From: Trichinella spiralis
Taxonomy: Eukaryota > Nematoda > Enoplea > Trichinellida > Trichinellidae
Direction of reading: 5' to 3'
NCBI GenBank assembly: GCA_000181795.3
Contig: CM012953.1
Coordinates: forward strand, 2,079,663-2,143,662
Length of the DNA stretch: 64,000 nucleotides
The notes below the pieces were generated by a model that saw nothing but the letters and a program-made list of their open reading frames with translations, had not been told where the DNA came from and ran no database searches. Below, in pieces: positions 29,911 to 43,178 of the stretch. A program made the position numbers and the translations under genes. Position 1 is the stretch's first letter. Every line of letters starts with the position of its first letter.

Positions 29911-32228
29911 TCAGTTATCAATAAAATTACCTTTCTGATCAGCATTTATATTCTGCTGAATGTCATGAAATAGATTTTTAATGTCAACATTTTTAAAAGC
30001 AGTAGCATCTTTTTCCCTTTCCCACGGGCAGAAATCTTCCGCATTCAGTTGTAATTTTATTCTCTGAAACCAAATACAAATGAGCAAAACAAAACAACAA
30101 CAAATCCAAAACTTACATCTTGATATAGTCCAAACGAAGTTAAACACAACGCCTGTGTTATCAATTTCGTTGGAAATAGAAGTTTCAAGCATGAGTTGAG
30201 ATAAATTAAAAAATCATTGGAAAAAATTATCATCATATTTGAAACGGTTTTCTTTTCCTCATCCGTCAAGTCATCAGTGCTGAAAAAGCAAATTGTTACA
30301 TTAAATTCGCACTTACAAATCACAGGATAGTGATGAGAAGTTACTTGGACAGTTGGCTCAAAGTTGTAGCTACTGATCGAAGAGAAGTTTCAAGACTTTC
30401 AAGCAAAAAGCAAGCAAAATTTACGGCAGGAAGATTTCTGGTAAAATTAAAAATTTCAATAATTTCATTGCAATAAATTGCCAAGGACGGATAAGCAAGC
30501 AATGAAACTGGTGGTTTCAAAGATTCTACCTCGCTACTAACTTTCATTTCACAAGAAACCCGGCAATGTGAAAGATTTTTCCGCTTTTGCAATCTTTCAA
30601 CAGCACTATAAATACAAACAAAAAGAACCAGATAATTATGCTTCACAATCCAGTGATAATTAACATTTTTAAAACAATAAAAATATCGTCAATAAATAAA
30701 TGAATAACTGAAATAAAAAATACTTGGCAGTTGCCTTCTGCAGTAAATTTTTGGTTGTGTTTTTGAAAAAATTTTCGAAAACTGGAACAAACAGCATTCT
30801 GACGTCGGCTCCAACACGGCCCATGGAAGATCCAAAATGCATACATTGAGTCATCACTGAATCCAGACGATCTGTTGGACATTTTGGCAAAGTTTCAACA
30901 ATGATCTCCAAAAATTGTTCAACTCGATAATAAAGCCAAGAATTGACAATCGAAGAACAATCGACTTCAATTTCCTCCTTTGGCCAAATCTTGGAAATTG
31001 AAGAATTTTCTTCAGAAAATGCAGCTCTGTATTGAATCATCACATCGAACAGACAACTACGGTAAACATCTACCGTGCGAATGAGCATCTGATAAGAATC
31101 GTTGAATTTTTCCCCATCTAAACACCTCTGAATCCATTCATCTCGAGCCTGAAAAATTACAAACCATGCACAAGTGAAACTTGAATTATCTAACAAAGAA
31201 ATTACAAAAATTAAAGAATATTTACGAACAAAAATTGCATGCGAAGTTCAGATTCTGTGTAAATTGCCATACGTCTGAGAAAGGAAATAATTTTAAGACA
31301 CTGGGTCAAGTTCAGATCCGATCGCAATTGTTCAAGGCAGCATTCAAGAAGATAATTTCTTTGATTTTTAACTTGTCTTGCTATGTCCTGAAAATGAAAT
31401 TACCTTTTGTTTAAAATTAAAATACTGATAATCAAAAACTGAACCTCACCTGAACTAGCGGTACATCTTGGAGACGTGAATCGAGTCTTGTTATAAATTG
31501 AATTAATTCAAATGCTTTTTCGTAACGACCACGACGAACGCTGCTTTCGATCAGTTCAGGCACGTGTAAAATTGCCACAACATCCGAACAGGCTGTTTTA
31601 GCATCTGCCAAAACTTCCTTTTCGTTGCACAACTTTTGACTACTTTGAACATACTGCATGCAGTCGCCTTTCAAATTGTCCACGTCAGTTCGGAACTTTT
31701 CCAACTTTGCCGAAATATCTTTCAACTAGACAATAAATGAAACAATTATTTTTTGAATTTCAAATTTTTTTCATTACATGGTTGGAAATTTTTTCTGAAC
31801 AACACGTCGTTTGGATAAATGTATCATAATGGGAGAAGGCCAAATTTTCAATTTCCTTCAGCAGATCTGCCTTTTCTTTTTCCAATCGTCTCGATTCTGC
31901 AGCTATAAATGTACAAATACCACATAATCAAGAAAATCGATCAAATCAATCGTTTGATCAAAAAACATCACAATTAATGAAAAAGAAAAAATAATTTACG
32001 TAAAGCACTTGGTTCCAATTTGTATATTTTTTCCAAATAATCACCACAAATGTTCGCTTCAAGTTGATCAACTAAAAAAATAAAAATAACAACAAATATT
32101 CATATAAATATACGGCATATATAAAATAAATATGTCTAGCAAAAACATAAACTTTACAATGATTTCAGTTATAGAAATGAAATTGAAAAAATACCATTTT
32201 CAAGGCTGCTTTTCCTATGATCGTCCAT
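29911..32228 (-). CDS. COG8: Conserved oligomeric Golgi complex subunit 8
   Basis: Nine exons (minus): 32195-32228, 32000-32071, 31778-31902, 31450-31725, 31226-31387, 30724-31148, 30345-30605, 30117-30279, 29911-30063; 556 residues, slightly shorter than human COG8. COG tethers retrograde vesicles at the Golgi and COG8 is in lobe B. Family matches: the N-terminal coiled-coil region with NLAFSHYDTFIQ, the block FLRRMAIYTESELRMQFL, ARDEWIQRC, LFDVMIQYRAAFS and TQCMHFGSSMGRVGADVR. The C-terminal tail diverges from vertebrates. Soluble peripheral protein; no membrane segment. It is divergent from the ORP-like gene on the plus strand. Confidence 0.9.
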
Positions 32229-34016
32229 AATCACTTATACAATCGACACATTGTTATACAGATTAATAAGAACTATATTTTGTAAATTAACCATCAACTA
32301 TAAGTATAACCAGTGATCCTAATTTATTGAAAAATATCTGGTATGATTTCATGCATACAGTAATAAAAAATCAAGCAATATTAATTGAATTTCAAAAATC
32401 AAAGTAGTAAAAATTTAAAACTTAAATTTAAATAAAATTATTTTGTTCTATTAACTTATTTTATTCTTTTCAACCTAATATTTTAATCCAATATTACGAA
32501 ATACTATAAATGCTAAAAAAAACTTTATTTTTACATTAATTCTCCAAAAATTTATTTTCTTAGTAAAATAATTTTTATATAACTTAAAATAAAATATATT
32601 CTTTAATATTTGAAAATTTTACGCATTTACGGATACCTGATTTTTCAGTTTATTCAGAATTAAGCAGAATAATTGTACTAATTTAAGAATTATTTATTTT
32701 GCATTTTACAACAGTTTTTTACTATTATTCAGATATATTTTCATTGTCGAAGAAGCATGAAAGCATTTAAAAAATACTTACAGTAAATGATGATGTAAAT
32801 CTTAATTATATTATTGGTACGGTATTTAATTGGACTAATATGCTTGTCAATTTAAATTATTCTTGTCCGATTTTTGTTGTTCTATGATTATTTTTATTAA
32901 TAAGAAAGCAATTTCGGTATACTGACACTTTATTTAGGTAAATATGTTGTTTTTCAATTTTTTGTTAATGCTATATGTTGACGCAGAATGTGTGCAAATT
33001 TTTGTATTTATACAATATTTATCGAATAATTTTAATGCACCTTTTAATTAATTTTTTACATAATTTTGTTTCAAAATTTACATTTTAGCTTTTCATGTGC
33101 ATTAGCTTAAAGTTTCGTGCTGTTTATGAAGCGTTTAAGTAAAATTAGCCGCGCTATAAATTGGCACTGTACGCTTACAGTGAAGACGTATTGTCTGTGC
33201 AGCTCGCAGTACATAAAGTGTTTATAATTTATTAAAGCGATATTATGAAATTTACTTTTTCATGAGTGTATTTTAAGAAATGTGTTTTGTTTATTTTGCT
33301 TTTCATTTTCATTCATTGTTTCTTTATTTATTTATAAATTGCCCCACTATTGTCAAATGATGTGATACATTGTAAATTCTGTTAAAGTTTTAATGTTGGA
33401 ATGATTATTTATAAATTGGTTTCTATTTCAAGCTGAGAAGTGCCAAAACAGAGGCTTTTATTAAATCAATGTTTAATCTTTCTTAAATATCTAGTAAGAA
33501 TATTACTTTGTGCTGCTCGTTTGCTTGCTGTATTGGAGATTTTATTTTTAATTTGTTATTGAATTTATCTGTCCATGTTTGGCATGTGTGTAATTTCATT
33601 TTATTTGACATTTTTTGTTTTACTTTGATTAATATGTTTAATGCTTAATTTGATTTTTTTCCTCTTAAGTAATGTTGATTTAATTCCAAGCACATTACCC
33701 GACTCTGATCAGACATTATTTAATACTGTTAAACGTACGTTAATATTTTTTGACAGGATGCATTGGAGGACAGTTACTTGATCTTTTTCAGAAATAACTT
33801 TTATAATTAAGTTTGCGTATTTGCATATCTTTTGAAAAGTGTGATTCATTGATCATTTTGTATTGGTTACATTATGGAAATCATAATTTACGCTGATTGT
33901 TATATATTCCAAATTAGTGTTTTCAAAATTTTATGTAGATGAGTGTCTAATTTTTGATCAGCATGCAATTTCTATGTAAAATTATTTTCAGTGTTTTGTT
34001 AAATTGTAATTTTAGA
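32229..34016. other. Shared upstream region of divergent COG8 and ORP genes
   Basis: 1.8 kb, very AT-rich, between two divergently transcribed genes, so both promoters should lie here. A less AT-rich patch at about 33140-33220 could be a non-coding first exon. No coding frame is supportable. An acceptor-like TTTTAG ends at 34015, one base before the plus-strand ATG. Confidence 0.45.
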
Positions 34017-37000
34017 ATGGAGGGTAGTGATGTGAGCTCAGCAACATCGTACACATTGGATTCAAGTCAGACAAAGACAAAATACAAGGTATTTGTTCTG
34101 TTATTCATATGCGTGAAGAATGTAAAGCAGAAATGAAATAAATTTCATTGTTCATTACTTTACTACCCGTTCAGATTATTTTAAATATGTATGTAAATGA
34201 TGTTTATTTGAAGTTTTAATGTTGAATTCAATTTATTATAATTTAGAAAAGAAAACTGCAATATCATCAAGCAAAGAAACGAGCTACCCGTGAATTGATG
34301 CGAGCATTGAAAGATCCGACGATCGTATTGATTGCCGATTGGTTAAAAGTGCGCGGCACGCTTCGGAAATGGACTCGAGTATTTTGTGTTTTGAAACCGG
34401 GATTGTTTATTATTTACAAAAATCAAAAAACGCATAAAGTATTTTTTTGATTATTTTGTAATTTTTTAATTAAATTGAATGAATTTTTTTTATTCAGCAT
34501 GGTCATTGGATTGGCACGGTTTTGCTAAATTGTTGCGAACTGATTGAGAGGCCTTCGAAAAAGGGTGGCTTTTGTTTCAAATTGTTCCATCCGTTGGATC
34601 AGTCAATTTGGGCTGCCCGTGGACCGAAAGGAGAAGCATTTGGTGCTGTCACGCAACCACTGCCAACATCGTATCTTATATGTCGTTCACCATCTGATGA
34701 ATCCGGTAAATTGATGCTGCTTGTTTATTTTTTGTTTACGATATGAAATATTGTTCAAACTGTTTCAGGTAGATGTTGGATGGATGGTCTTGAGATGGCA
34801 TTGAAATGTAATCGTCTTTTGATGAAAACTTTGCACAATCAATGGTTGCAAGATTGCAGTGGAATTGTTGTTGAGGATGGTTTTGAAGATAAAGCAATGA
34901 AAGAATCCAATTATTCTGTAGATCCTGAAGATGGTAAGTAAGCATTGGAATTATTATCGTTTATAATTGTGAAAATAATGTTGATGATTTTCTTTTTAAA
35001 TATTATTGATTGAATTTTATAATTTTTTTGAAGAAATATACTTTGATTTAATAAATGCGATATTATTTGAATGATTAAGTAAATATTTATGACAGCGAAA
35101 CTGCTTGTTTAAGCAGATTTGAAAAGATGAACAGTTTGGATGAATTGTTGTTGACTGAAATGCAGTTGATGAATAAGTGTGACAACATTGATGAATGCAT
35201 TTTGAACACTTTATTATTTCACATTTAAGATCAAAGAAAAAGCAACTTGAAAATCTTTACAAGATATTAACAATTTTAATTAAGATAAATTTGTTTCTTA
35301 AATTGTTTATGGTGAATTTTTTTCTTGATATGTATAGCTGATGATTATGGATAAATTGGAAAGAAATTTTCAACTGAGTAGATAGATGATACTTTTGCAG
35401 AAGAAGAAGCAGTTAGCGAAATGGAAGAAGCAGATTTGGTAGAAAAAGTAATTCAAGAAACTGTATACGTGCCTGCCCCTCCGGAAGTGTTTGGCGCTGT
35501 AAATTTTAAATTCAAAAAGCAAAAAGAAATAAATAATAATTGTTTTTTTTTGTTCAAGAGCGGTGAATCAGAACAAGTTGAAGAGGTTGCTGAAGAGAAT
35601 AAAAGTTTGATTTGGACTTTGATGAAGCAGGTTGCAACGTTGGACTGTTTTGTGAAGTTCTTCTTTTTTTGTTCAATTGATTTTAAAAATGCATTTCAGG
35701 TTCGACCTGGAATGGATTTATCCAAAGTGGTGTTGCCGACTTTCATTTTGGAGCCGAGGTCATTTTTGGAAAAATTAGCCGATTATTATTATCACGCAGA
35801 TCTGCTTTCTGAGTAAGTAAGAAAAGTGAGTATTGATATTTAAAGAAAAAATAACATTTTTTTAAAAATTATTCAGAGCAGCAAAAGAAAATGATCCGTA
35901 CAAAAGAATGCAACTAGTTTTGAAATTTTATTTATCTGGCTTTTACAAGAAGCCCAAAGTGAGTGAATGAAGTGTGGGGTGGAAATAAAAGTACATGTAT
36001 AATTTATATAGGGTCTGAAAAAGCCGTACAATCCAATTCTTGGTGAAGTGTTTCGTTGTTATTGGTATGATCCGTCTACGGACAGTCGAACATTTTACAT
36101 TGCTGAACAAGTGTCCCATCATCCGCCGATATCCGCATTTTTTGTTACCAATCGCAAAAGTGGTTTCAATATCAGTGGTACAATTTTGGCAAAATCCAAA
36201 TATTACGGTATGGGAATATATTTGCAAAATAAAGGAGGAGTGCAGAAATATATGGTTGTATTCGTAGGTAATTCATTGTCAGCAATTATGTGCGGCGGTG
36301 CTCGAATCACCCTGTTGAATAGAGGCGAAAATTACATAGTCACGTTGCCATATGCCCATTGCAAGGGTCTAGTGTTGGGCACGTTGTCGATGGAACTTGG
36401 CGGTTCGGTGAGCCTTACCTGCGATCGTACCTCTTATTCCGCTTTGATCGAATTCAAACTGCGACCGTTTTTTGGTCGTTCTGACTGCATCAACATGCTG
36501 AGCGGTAAAATAATGCTCGGCAAAGAGACTCTGGCCGATATCAGCGGTCGATGGGACGATACGATTTACATCACAGACAAGCAGACAAATGTAATAAAAA
36601 GTCGATGATTGATTGATTGAATTTCAAATTTTTCTTTTTAAATTTTCAAATCAGGAAACGAACATTCTTTGGGGTCCGATTGAAGTGGCTGTGGCGCATC
36701 GTTTGAAACGTTCGGATGTCGATTTCGACGTTCAAGAAGAATTTGAATCATCCAAGTATTATTGCAAAGTTTTTTTATACCTGCCTTTTTTTCTTTTTGA
36801 AAATTATCTTCTGCTTTTTTCATCTGTTGTTGTTGTTGTTGTTGAAAAAAGGCTTTGGATAAAAGTGACAGAAGCGATCAAAGCTTGTGATCAAGAATGG
36901 GCGACGGTTGAAAAGACCAAAGTTGAAGAACTGCAACGGCAAAAAGCGAAAGATTTGGTCGACAAAGGGAAAATCCACCAGACCAGACTGTTCGATTTGG

Positions 37001-37634
37001 ACACGAATTCAAACATGTGGATTTACAGACATGCTGAGTAAAAAATGAATTTCGTATATTTTGATTTGATTACAAAAAAAATTCAATTTTCATTCAGCTA
37101 TCGTCCTTGGGATATACAGAATGATCTGTTCCAGTATGAATGTGATTTTATTATTCAAACGAAAGCGTTGCATAAAACTCCAATTGTCAAATCGAACAGT
37201 GTCAGAAGTTTGAATTCGTTGGCCGTTAGTAATATGAAAGATGAAGAAGATTGGACCGACGGTGAAGAGACACCGAGTGGTTTGTGTTATATTATTATTA
37301 TTAACAATATGAATATAATTATATTTTTTTTGCAGATGCCAGTTTGATAATTACCAAAGAAGAAGAAGAAGAAGAATTGGGAGAAAATGATGCAGTATGC
37401 AAAAATAGTACTGTAATATTGAACGAAGTGCGAGCTGTGGCGAAATTGGTGAAAGAGTTGAACGATCGTATGAATACGATCAGCTCTGATATGCTATTTC
37501 TACGTTCAAAATTGATCTCCGGTGATGCGCGGTGGTTTTGGTTCAGCAACAGCGACTGCTGGTCTACAGCAACAACGGTCGTCGTTGTTGCCGTCGGATT
37601 GGCTGCTCTTATTTTAGCTATTTGGTTTCGCTGA
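34017..37634 (+). CDS. OSBPL8: Oxysterol-binding protein-related protein, ORP5/ORP8-like
   Basis: Fourteen exons: 34017-34088, 34247-34438, 34498-34705, 34769-34933, 35401-35498, 35559-35630, 35700-35812, 35877-35958, 36012-36207, 36268-36590, 36655-36755, 36852-37037, 37098-37279, 37336-37634; 762 residues. ORP5/8 exchange phosphatidylserine for PI4P at ER-plasma membrane contacts. Visible: a basic N-terminus, a PH domain ([21 protein letters not shown]...), the OSBP signature EQVSHHPP in the lipid-transfer domain, and one C-terminal hydrophobic segment with a short tail, as in tail-anchored ORP5/8. Lys/Glu-rich acidic stretches precede the anchor. The splice acceptor immediately before the ATG suggests trans-splicing. 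Assigning ORP8 rather than ORP5 is arbitrary. Confidence 0.95.
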
Positions 37635-38025
37635 AAAATTATGAAAATTGCAAATCATAAACAAAAAGCTTGCTTTTTATCAATTTATATACGGTGTCGT
37701 CTAACAACTAATAATAATAATAATTTTGTCTTGTTGATTCAAACGGTGACAAAGTTCTCTTTCTTTTTTTTCTTCTATTCACAATATTTAATATGCTTTC
37801 GTAAGTGCATTTTGCTTGAGGTTTGAAAGCGTGAATTTGCATTTAACGAAGTGATATGATTAAAATTTATTTCTACTCCCAGTGTTGTCTGTTGTCTTGA
37901 TTGTTATCGTCGGTTCTGTCATTGACAGAATATTGTTTTCTTATTTACGGGATGTTTAAAAATGAAATAATAGAAGAAAACAACAGCAATTTAATATTAT
38001 TTTTCTAGTCAACAGCAGATAGATT
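37635..38025. other. Intergenic between ORP and GPHR genes
   Basis: 391 nt between two same-strand genes. An acceptor-like TTTTCTAG ends at 38008, 17 nt before the GPHR ATG. No gene seen. Confidence 0.5.
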
Positions 38026-38717
38026 ATGGGAGTTGGATTTGACTGTATTCTTCTACATACTACCCAAGTAATGTTCATAAATTATTATTATTATTTGTTT
38101 TGACATGCATATTTTTACTTTTGGAAACATTCTATTTCAGGCACTGGTTTTCGCGTGCGGTTGGCTATTTTGTATCAGACAACTGTACAGTGGAAATCAA
38201 GTATGGGACGGTTGAACACAACAGCACTTGCTTGTGGAATATTGAAAAAAAATTTATTTCATTTTTTGTAGGTTCGTTATCACAAAGTGATCTTTTTGTT
38301 TTCGATTACTTTTTGCCTTTCGTGCACAATGTTCGAATTGATCATTTTCGAAATTTTGAATTTCTTGGAAAGCAGGTACGATTGAAGTTTCAAAAAAGGA
38401 AAAATTTTTTTTAATTATTTTGCTTTCATTTTTTCAGCATTCGTTATTATTATTTGAAATTGACGTTGTATTTGCTTTTGTTGTTGCTGATTTTGGTCAT
38501 TCCGTTCAGCATTGCTCAATATACGCTAAGAAATATTCGTATCAGTAGGTGTTTTGTGGGAGTTTTCTTTTCTGTTATAATTTTAATTTTCATCATTTTT
38601 CGTTCAGTTCGTGAATCATTTGTCAATTTGTTGAGTGGTATTTCTTGGTTATTGTTTTTCTACGGCTTTTGGAAATTTGGCTTTCCATTTCCCGCACTGA
38701 GCAGCCGATTCGGTTCG

Positions 38718-38751
<34 letters not shown>

Positions 38752-40237
38752 TCAGTTTTATGCAAATATTCAAATAATGAATTGTTTGTGTTCGAAATAC
38801 TTTTTTAGGTATTTTTTCAATTGAAAACATCATCAGCAGAGTGGGCGTTATTGGTGTGACTGTGATGGCCATGTTGAGCGGTTTTGGCGCCGTCAACTGC
38901 CCCTATACTTACATGTCTTACTTCATGCAGTCAGTACAGATGATAGTATCTTGTTTATTAATGTGTAATTTGATCCCATTTCAGAAATATAACCGACAGT
39001 GATGTTCGAAATATGGAAAGGCGCTATTTGAAGACGATCGATATGATTTTGACGAAGAAAAAAAAATTACTACTCGAGCGCAGGGGATACACTAGCGTGG
39101 AATCGCAGGCCAATTGGCTGAGATTAGTCGCCTCGTCAATAATCAGCTCTTCCGAAGGTGGATGCTTGAATTTAATTTTAATTTTAAAAAGAAAAAGTTG
39201 TTTACTATCCCAGGATCTGGTGCGTTGTTGGAAGAAGAGATTAATTATCTCGAAGAAGCGGCTCGTCAATTGCTGACAGAAATTATGGAAATGAACGACA
39301 TGAAACGACGTTTGCTCTATTCGAAAACACTCCGCGGTCGATATTTCGACTTTCTTGGCTATTTTTTTTCCATCTATTGTGTTTCGAAACTTATTATGGT
39401 AAATTGTTTTATTATTATTATTATATTTTTGATCTGTATGTATGCATTTTTTTTAATTTGTGTTGTTATTCTCCTTAGGCAACGGTGAATATTATTTTCG
39501 ACCGCGTCGGTAAAGTGGATCCCGTGACACGTGGAATTGAAATTTCTGTTCATTTAATGGGATTCGATTTTGACGTGAATTTTGCATTTTTTTTCATTTC
39601 ATTTAAAACAAAATGCCATTTTTTACAAAAATCCAATTAATTAAATTATTATTGTAGGTGAAATTTTGGACTCAGCATATTTCTTTCATTTTGGTCGGCG
39701 TTATAGCGGTTACGTCAGTCCGAGGACTTTTGATTACTATTTCGAAAGTGAAAAAAAAACACTACAAATAAATTCTCGTTTTAATATAAATTCATAATTG
39801 TGTTTCTTCATTTTTCAGCTATTTTCAATCGTCTCTAGTGACAAGTGGTCAAACATTGTCTGTTTGTTGCTGTCCGAAGTGATGGTATGAAAATTGTATA
39901 TATATATTTTTTAAAATTAATATCAATTCTAATAATAATAATAATAATACATTGCAGGGCATGTATTTCGTATCATCTGTTTTACTGATTCGTATGAGTA
40001 TGCCGGCAGAATACAGGTAACAAATGTTCGTTCTTTTTTCTTTTGTAGTTTTTATCCTTTTTTAAAAGTTTTTTTCCAAATGAAAAAAATAGATCTATAA
40101 TAACGGATGTGCTTGGCGAATTGAAGTTCAACTTTTACCATCGTTGGTTCGACGTGATTTTCTTGGTCAGCGGTCTGTCGAGCATATTTTTCCTATACAT
40201 GGCCAGAAAGAAATACATACCCGATAAGGGTGACTGA
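38026..40237 (+). CDS. GPHR: Golgi pH regulator (GPHR/GPR89)
   Basis: Thirteen exons: 38026-38067, 38141-38200, 38272-38375, 38438-38544, 38608-38712, 38809-38929, 38985-39157, 39214-39398, 39479-39574, 39658-39747, 39819-39884, 39958-40016, 40093-40237; 450 residues, close to human GPR89 (455). GPHR is a multipass anion channel that helps acidify the Golgi. Near-identical family blocks: [94 protein letters not shown] and [15 protein letters not shown]. Several hydrophobic segments at each end flank a charged central loop. Downstream of the ORP gene on the same strand; converges on INPP4 with a 142-nt gap. Confidence 0.95.
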
Positions 40238-40379
40238 TTGAAGAAATTGACTTTGTGATTACTGGTCGTATAGGTGTGCAAAGAGTGGGTGTTTAGGGAG
40301 GGAGAAACAATTTGGTGAACACAAATAAACAAACAAACAAATTAAAGAAAAGACTACAGTGAACCCTGTGTTGTGTGTT

Positions 40380-43178
40380 TCAAGTGGTTAAAGAACCGTA
40401 AAAGCCGTCGGGCGGTCGATACGTTTCGGGCAAAAAGTTCAACTGCCACTGACGAAAAGCGTACCTTCTGGCACCGATGTTCTTGTAGGCATTTTCGATT
40501 CTGGTCCCCTGGGTGCGGATTTTTTTCAACAAATCTGCGGCCTGCTTGGTCGACAAATTGTGCTCGGCTTCCAGCAACAATTGTTCATCCAAAGTGACAC
40601 CCATCGACGTTCGATCTTTGCCACTTTTGCAGCAGACCAACACGCTGGCGTCGTCGACCAGACGACACAGGCCCATCGACTGGTGCAAAATGTCGACATT
40701 TTTGAATTGCGACTGTTCAACTTGATATTTGAGCTGGTTGAATTTCGACTCGATCGTATTGTTGCAATTCGCTTGGGATAGAAAATTTCCACTTTTCAAG
40801 TAGAGTTCAATTTGTTTGCAGGCTTTTTCGTTGATCTCGAATTCGACGTTCGCTTTTTGAAATTTCACCGCCAAAGACTGATTGAAATTGATGCCCACGT
40901 TGAACAATACCAAACAGACGTGAAACCACTCGCCAGTTTGCAATTTTTCCGGCACCAAGTGCCACCTATCCGACGGTACGGGCAAACTGACCTGCAAACA
41001 AAACGACCTGCAAATTGCAACGCAAACATATGTACATATACACGCACGCACACATATATATATATATGTATGTGTATATGTATATATGTATATACCGTAA
41101 ACGAACCGAGGTGTCCTTCGACGACCGGCACGCAAGTGGTAGAAGCGTCGTTGAGGATCAACTTGAATCGACACTGACGTCTGGCCAGCTTGACCGCCCA
41201 GATCATGTCTTCGAGCATGGCCATCTCGTCGGCGTTGCAGGACAAATACGAGTGGATGACGACCAGAGCGCCGCAACGGCTCCACAACTGCCCAATCGGG
41301 CGCTGGTCATTGTTCCACAGAGTATTCAACAGAGCGGCCACGACGCTGGTCAGCAGCTGGGACATGACCGCGCCCGAGCGATAGAAGGTGGAATAGAATT
41401 TGCCCGCCTGCGACGAGCCGTCCAAGCGGAGCAGCATGGCCAGCAAGTAGCTGTGCGTGAGCGTCGCCTGCAACGACTGGAGACGGTCGAGAACCAAATT
41501 CGAGCCGTGTCGAAGTTGTTCGATTAGTTGCGATCGACTACTAGTAGTGGGATGGTGGTCGACGACAAGTGGATCCGACTGTTCGGCCGCCAAAATCGGT
41601 ACCACGTTTTCGATTTTCGTGTGCAACGAGGCGAGTTCGGCTTCGAAATCGTCGCTGTTCGACCGGAAGCTTTCCACACGCCACCGACGCCCCTGGTCAA
41701 CAGAGTCGGTCCGCTGGCACCGGTCAGCTTCGTACCATTCGGCCAAATTTTCCGTGAACGTGGTCAACTGACCACCGTGGGCGTCGAACTGGCCGTGCAG
41801 AGTCGCTTGCAACGTTCGACAACGGTCGACGAACTGCCGGCACAGCGTCAGCGTTTCGGACGCGTCCACCGCTCGACCACCACCACCACCACACTGGTCG
41901 AAGTCGAACAAGCCGATCGACCACAACCGCATCTCTCGCAGCGCGTTTTCCACGCCCACGAACGTCTCCACACGACTGCACACTTGACGGAGGTCCATTT
42001 TGAACAAGCCGTCCGAGAAACAGTCGTCGCACAGCGTCGCCTGCAGCCGCTCCAAACCACCGCCGGCGAAGCCGTCCGCGTGGGCGGCAAATGCACCGCA
42101 GGTGAAATAATCGACGCGGCCAGCCGGCTTACCGTAGTCGAAGATTTGCAGGTGCAAATTGGTCGGGTAGAATTCGAACTCGTCGACGTGTTTCACAATG
42201 CTCGCTTTGAAAGGACTGCCGTGGAACGAGTCCATGAAACCGCCCACGCGGTCCAGTTTGGCCAACAGCGAGCGAAGTTGATCCACGTGCGCGAGGCGTT
42301 TCGTTTCCACCTCTTTCGGCACGTAGTCGAGACATTCCAAATAGCGTAGGATGTGTTTGAAAAAATTGCGCAAACAATTCAACACTTGTTTCGGCACAGT
42401 CGAAAATACCTGACGAAAAGAAAAAAGAAACAACAATATAATTAATTATTTAAAAAATAAATAAACAAATTTCCATTTTATTCGTTCACACCACCTTTGG
42501 TTCGGCCATGCATTCGTAGAAGTGTAGTAGTACTAGTTGTTGTTGTTGGGTTTGTTCAAATTGAAAATGCCGAACAATTGGTCTAGAGTAGAGTGTTCGA
42601 AAAGACTGACTTTGGAGCAACGCCCGCCAAGCGGTCAGTGATTGGTCATTTTGGTGGAACAACTGGTCGTTTTCGGGAAAAAAGCCCGCCTCGACGAAAT
42701 GGCCCAAACTGTATTCTCTGCGTTGTTGCAACGCCGAACTGAGACGCTCCTGGCAGCGAGCCAACTTCGCCTGGATCATCTCCTGAGAACAGCCGACAAT
42801 TGCCCGTACCCAGTCGGAACGGTCCTCTTCGGCGAAGCAGGAAAAGTAGAACTTTCGTCCGTAGTTGACCACCACGAACGGATACGGCAACTCGACCAGC
42901 GGTTCCTCGAGCTCGGCCACGCAACGTTCCAATACGACCAGAAATTTCATCTCCAATTCGGCCGTCATCGACCCAACCGACGGCACCGTTTCCAAGTCGT
43001 AAACAAGCAACGCGTTCGCCTTCAGCACCGCCCTTATCGTGCAAGTGGAATCCGACCGACCCGGACCGTAGTCGGCCGACTTGCCGACGCCGAACGGATC
43101 GTAATACGGATCACGGTAAGTCAACAGTACACCCTCCTTGATGACGTCATTCTTGTCACCGTAGACGATCGTTGTCAT
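40380..43178 (-). CDS. INPP4: Inositol polyphosphate 4-phosphatase (INPP4-like)
   Basis: Three exons (minus): 42495-43178, 41096-42409, 40380-40991; 869 residues. INPP4 removes the 4-phosphate from PI(3,4)P2, dampening PI3K signalling and acting on endosomes. The catalytic CX5R loop is CKSGKDRTSM (human CKSAKDRTSM) in exon 3. Other family blocks: LVPEKLQTGEWFHVCLVLFNVGIN, RIENAYKNIGARRYAF and YRPPDGFYG at the C-terminus, and FVPINLHLQ-like sequence (FYPTNLHLQ) in exon 2. The N-terminus looks like a PH domain (KEGVLL..., FYFSCFAEEDRSDWVRAI) rather than the C2 domain of the human enzymes. The first true ATG is at 43178. The exons are GC-rich relative to their surroundings. Confidence 0.92.

Noticed and set aside
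41040..41095. Possible coding continuation (Ile/His/Tyr run) after INPP4 exon 2
   Set aside because: It is a TA/TG microsatellite within the intron; the splice sites on both sides restore the family reading frame.
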